Shown here: positions 60,735-64,000 of the stretch, in pieces | Numbering within the stretch: position 1 is the first letter of the stretch | Layout of the letters: every line of letters starts with the position of its first letter | Source: Saxidomus purpurata | Lineage: Eukaryota; Mollusca; Bivalvia; Venerida; Veneridae | Assembly (NCBI GenBank): GCA_022818135.1 | Contig: JAFMSR010000002.1 | Coordinates: forward strand, 56,324,746-56,388,745 | Direction of reading: 5' to 3' | DNA: 64,000 nucleotides | The notes under the pieces: model-generated | Databases searched by the model: none | What the model saw: the letters and a program-made list of their open reading frames with translations, nothing else | What the model was told of the DNA's origin: nothing | Program-made: the position numbers and the translations under genes

Positions 60735-61640
60735 TTTTTTTATCTCACCTGGCACAAAGTGCCAAAGTGAGCTATTAGGATCACTCTCTGTCCGTAGTAC
60801 GCAGTACTTCCGTCCACCATTTCCTTCAAACGACATCTCCTCTGAAACCACTGGGCCAATGTTAATGAAACTTTGCAGGGATGTTCCTTGCATAAAGCTC
60901 TATCAAAGTTTTTCAAAGAATTCCATTCCATGCAGAACTCTAGTTGCTATGGTAATGAATAGGAAAAACTTAAAAAATCTTCCTCTCTGTAACCACAAGG
61001 CCTATAGCTTAGATATTTAGCATGTGGCATTGTCTAATGGACCTCTACCAAGATTGTTCAAATTATGAGCCCAAAGTCAAAACTGACCCTGCCTGGGGAG
61101 TCAATTGGTTTTACGTAGGCTTATATAGGAATTTTTTTAAAAATCTTCTCTGAAACCACAAGGCCTAGAGCTAAGATATTTAGCATGTGGCATTGTCTAG
61201 TGGACCTCTACCAAGATTGTTCAAATTATGACCCCCGGGTCAAAATTGACCCCTCCCAGGGGGTCACTTGGTTAATATACATAGGCTTATATGGGAAAAA
61301 CTTTAAAAAATTTTCTTCTCTGAAACCACAAGGCCTAGAGCTTAGATATTTAGTATGTAGCATTGTCTAGTAGACCTCTACCAAGATTGTTCAAATCATG
61401 ACCCCCTAGTCAAAATTACCCCTTCCGGGAGGGGGAAGTCACTTGATTTCACATAGGCTTATATAGGAAAAACTTTTTAAAAAGACACAAGGCCGACAGG
61501 CAGATAATAGATACATGTATTTGAAATGTTACTTAGCATTGTGTAGTGGACCTCTACAAATAATGTTAGAATCATGACCCCTTTTATTATAGCCAACAAT
61601 AGTCAGGTGAGCGATATAGGGCCATCATGGCCCTCTTGTT
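60735..61640. repeat. Dispersed repeat of the 48515-48995 family, internally amplified
   Basis: It opens CACCTGGCACAAAGTGCCAA and ends GTGAGCGATATAGGGCCATC and ATGGCCCTCTTG, the inverse of the short copy. The block AAACCACAAGGCCTAGAGCT, ATTTAGCATGTGGCATTGTC, TAGTGGACCTCTACCAAGAT occurs about four times in tandem. Confidence 0.8.
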
Positions 61641-62632
61641 TTCTCTTGAAAACAGTATCAAGTCTTTTCACCCCCTAGATGTTTCACTCCCAATTGCTAA
61701 TATATTGATTATGTGTGCAATGTGCTATTGTTTTACTTGATTCTTATGGTTGATTGAGATAGAAAAAAATATGTAAAAAGCAAAAAAATGTGATGAATCA
61801 AATTTGATGGAAACAGTTACAGAAAAATATATAAAAAAATATGCTGAATTGGTGAAATTAATTAATAACATTAACATCATAAAATTCTTCTTAAAACTTG
61901 ATATTTGTAATTAAAGATGTAATTAAATAGTTTCTATTCCTCCTTGGAAACACAAGCACTACATTCAGTAAGGAGAGTTAATTATCTAATTTTCTGGGAA
62001 GTGAAATGACTAGGGGGTGAAAAAGCTGGTATTCTTGAAAACAATGCATTGTTACCATTCTAACAAGAGTCCAATTTTCATCAGTGTGAAACAACGTGCA
62101 GAACCCATGTAACAGCTGTACCTACCATTAGGTCAATATCACAATTGCTGATCAATCAGAGGTTCCAGTTGTTCATGTCCGCTCTAAAATTAGTCCCATC
62201 AGCATTCCTTTATTGTGCGATGGGGGAAATGATTTACAGAGGCCTTGTTCTATTTTAGTAGATACTAATTTTTTTAGGCCTGATTGCAAATAGCTCTAAC
62301 TGATTTTGAGACTTGACAGATGATGGACCCAATCACTTACCAGTTGTTGTCTAATTCTACTTCTTATGAAAATTCAGATTGTAAACTTTCCATGAAAAAT
62401 AAAGAAATCTTGTTAGACGGTTTGTATAAATAATGCTTTCAGAATATCTTAAACTTGGCTTAAACTTAACTCGCTTTTCAAATGAACCTTCTTAAAGGTT
62501 TAATTCATGATCATTACATTTTACAATTACACAGCTAACATACACAGGTGTTTGTAATCTGGCCAAAGTTTAGAACTAAGGGCTTCTTTGATAATGTATT
62601 AAAAGGTAAATTTATGTATTATTTATTTTCAG

Positions 62633-64000
62633 AAATAACAATGGATGACTATGTGAAAATAGAAAAAATTGGAGAAGGTATGTATATACAGTACATATAT
62701 GGCAGTAAACTAGTCTAAAGTAGTGTGAACTGTTAGCTAACTTGTTTCAGTGTAGTCCAAAAAAGATCAGTTGTATTATAGTTATGTTTAATGCAATTTC
62801 GAAGAAATACTCAAAACCATGTTTTACATCTAAGTGTTAAGACCAATCTTCACTTTAAAAATATCATTAATTATCTCTCCAGATCAAGTGATCAATGGTA
62901 TTAAATTTGTAGTTTAATAATCATATGTTCTGGAAAAGAAGAATATAAATGTGGACATGAAAGCCATAGTTTCAAATCGGTTTTGTTATCAACTATCTTA
63001 ATATTTAGGCTGGCACAAGCAGGTAATCAGTATTTATAGTCCATTGAGATTCAAATCTTACCAAAAGAACATTTACTTTTGACATGATATTAGACAGGAT
63101 CATTATTGCTGTAAGATTGTTCATCTTTGAGTCATCTGATCTAGGATGAGATTGCAGGTCTTTTCTTGCTTTTGCCAACCTGATTTTTTTACCATTTACA
63201 TGTTATACTGATTCATGTGAAAATGCTCTTCTGATAGGTACATACGGGGTTGTATACAAAGGTAAAAATAAGAAGACGGGTAAACATGTGGCACTAAAAA
63301 AGATCCGTCTGGAGAGTGAGGATGAGGGTGTTCCATCAACAGCCATACGAGAGATCTCACTTCTCAAGGAGCTGCAACATCCTAATATTGTCTGGTACAT
63401 ATATTATATTTACTGTTAATGTGACCAATGTGTGTGGTGTAAAGGTTGCTTACTTAAAATCATTGAAGCTGTTGATGATTGAGGGGTATGTGTTCCCAGT
63501 CCAGATATTGACATGACTCTGAATGTGAGAAGGTTAAAAGTTTCAATGATGATGGTGATCTGGTACAGATCCTTCCTAAGAATGAGCCTGCATGTAGATA
63601 ATAGACAACAATTTTGAAAATTAAAGCACAAGAAACAAGGAACTTTAACCACACTCCCCACCCCACAAGAACTAAATATTTGGCATGTAGCATTGTCTAG
63701 TGGACTTACATATTGTTCAAATAATGTACGAAGCAGGGTCATAATTTTAACCGGTACATAGGATTAAAACCTTCTATGGCACAAGCCTAGAGTTTATATA
63801 GCTGCATTGTCTAGTGGACCTCTACATGCCCAATTATGTAAACATTCTTTCAGCCTATATTTAGGAAAACTAAAAACTTCTTGTTTAACTGGGCACTAAC
63901 ATTTATAATACATGCCCTTTAAATATTCTTCCAGCCACAGGCAAATTTGTACATGTATTTGTTTTATAGTTTGGAAGATGTGCTGATGCAGGAAAACAAG
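62633..64000 (+). CDS. CDK1: Cyclin-dependent kinase 1, first three coding exons, partial
   Basis: CDK1 is the cyclin-bound serine/threonine kinase that drives mitosis. Exon 62633-62677 has the start codon at 62641 ([13 protein letters not shown]). Exon 63238-63394 and exon 63970-64000 (cut by the window edge) join in phase for 75 residues. The glycine-rich loop GEGTYG carries the inhibitory phosphorylation sites T14 and Y15. K33 of VALKKIRL is the ATP-binding lysine. The cyclin-binding PSTAIRE helix occupies residues 45-51 with catalytic E51. [20 protein letters not shown] follows. Numbering is identical to human CDK1. CDK2 and CDK3 also have PSTAIRE, but DDY..IEKIGEG, the [12 protein letters not shown] stretch and LEDVLMQ favour CDK1. 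A TTTTCAG acceptor eight bases before the start codon implies an upstream noncoding exon. Confidence 0.96.
63685..63835. repeat. Fragment of the 60735-61640 repeat family in CDK1 intron 2
   Basis: ATTTGGCATGTAGCATTGTC, TAGTGGACTT, then a second CATTGTCTAGTGGACCTCTA match the internal block of the larger copy. Confidence 0.7.

Noticed and set aside
60639..61020. Open frames of 61-96 codons on both strands
   Set aside because: They fall inside the dispersed repeat at 60735-61640 and recur in its other copies.
63416..63742. Minus-strand open frame of 108 codons
   Set aside because: It lies in CDK1 intron 2, partly over repeat sequence, with no similarity recognised.

Overview
The window is animal nuclear DNA, most likely from a bivalve mollusc. 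Its genes are split into many small exons with GT/AG borders. Its introns are packed with tRNA-derived SINEs, small DNA transposons and minisatellites of the kind common in bivalves. Nothing bacterial is present. I found the exons by translating both strands, matching each piece to remembered family sequences, and requiring GT/AG borders and codon phase to agree from exon to exon. No database search was run.

Layout. (1) 1-11660, minus strand: most of a UBE4A-type ubiquitin ligase (E4/U-box class). Its 5' start was not found and its C-terminal U-box end lies beyond base 1. Its introns hold a SINE with a perfect 11-bp target duplication and a decayed plus-strand gene with a zinc-peptidase HEISH motif. 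(2) 11661-20085: mainly noncoding, with a candidate solo LTR, a TTAA-flanked MITE, a TA-flanked MITE and tandem repeats. (3) 20086-53013, minus strand: a complete flightless-1 homologue (FLII), 30 coding exons giving 1,239 residues with unbroken phase. The protein has an N-terminal leucine-rich repeat half, a charged linker and gelsolin-like repeats. (4) 34954-37990, plus strand: a three-exon class I SAM-dependent methyltransferase gene lying wholly inside FLII intron 14, opposite in strand. (5) 53014-62632: intergenic, with a 988-bp inverted-repeat transposon, a broken MULE-type transposase gene and mollusc-type repeats. (6) 62633-64000, plus strand: the first three coding exons of CDK1, running off the right edge.

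UBE4A (ubiquitin-chain extension), FLII (actin remodelling and nuclear co-regulation) and CDK1 (mitotic kinase) are conserved housekeeping genes with no operon-like link. FLII and CDK1 are divergent, about 9.6 kb apart between start codons.

The most unusual signal is in FLII. At four places, pieces of DNA spanning or copying exon ends are tandemly repeated next to the real exon. They are a 38-bp minisatellite seeded by the exon 3 donor, a 97-bp triplication at the exon 23 acceptor, a perfect 86-bp duplication at the exon 19 donor, and a degraded copy of exon 20. Several small nonautonomous transposons also have readable ends and target duplications.
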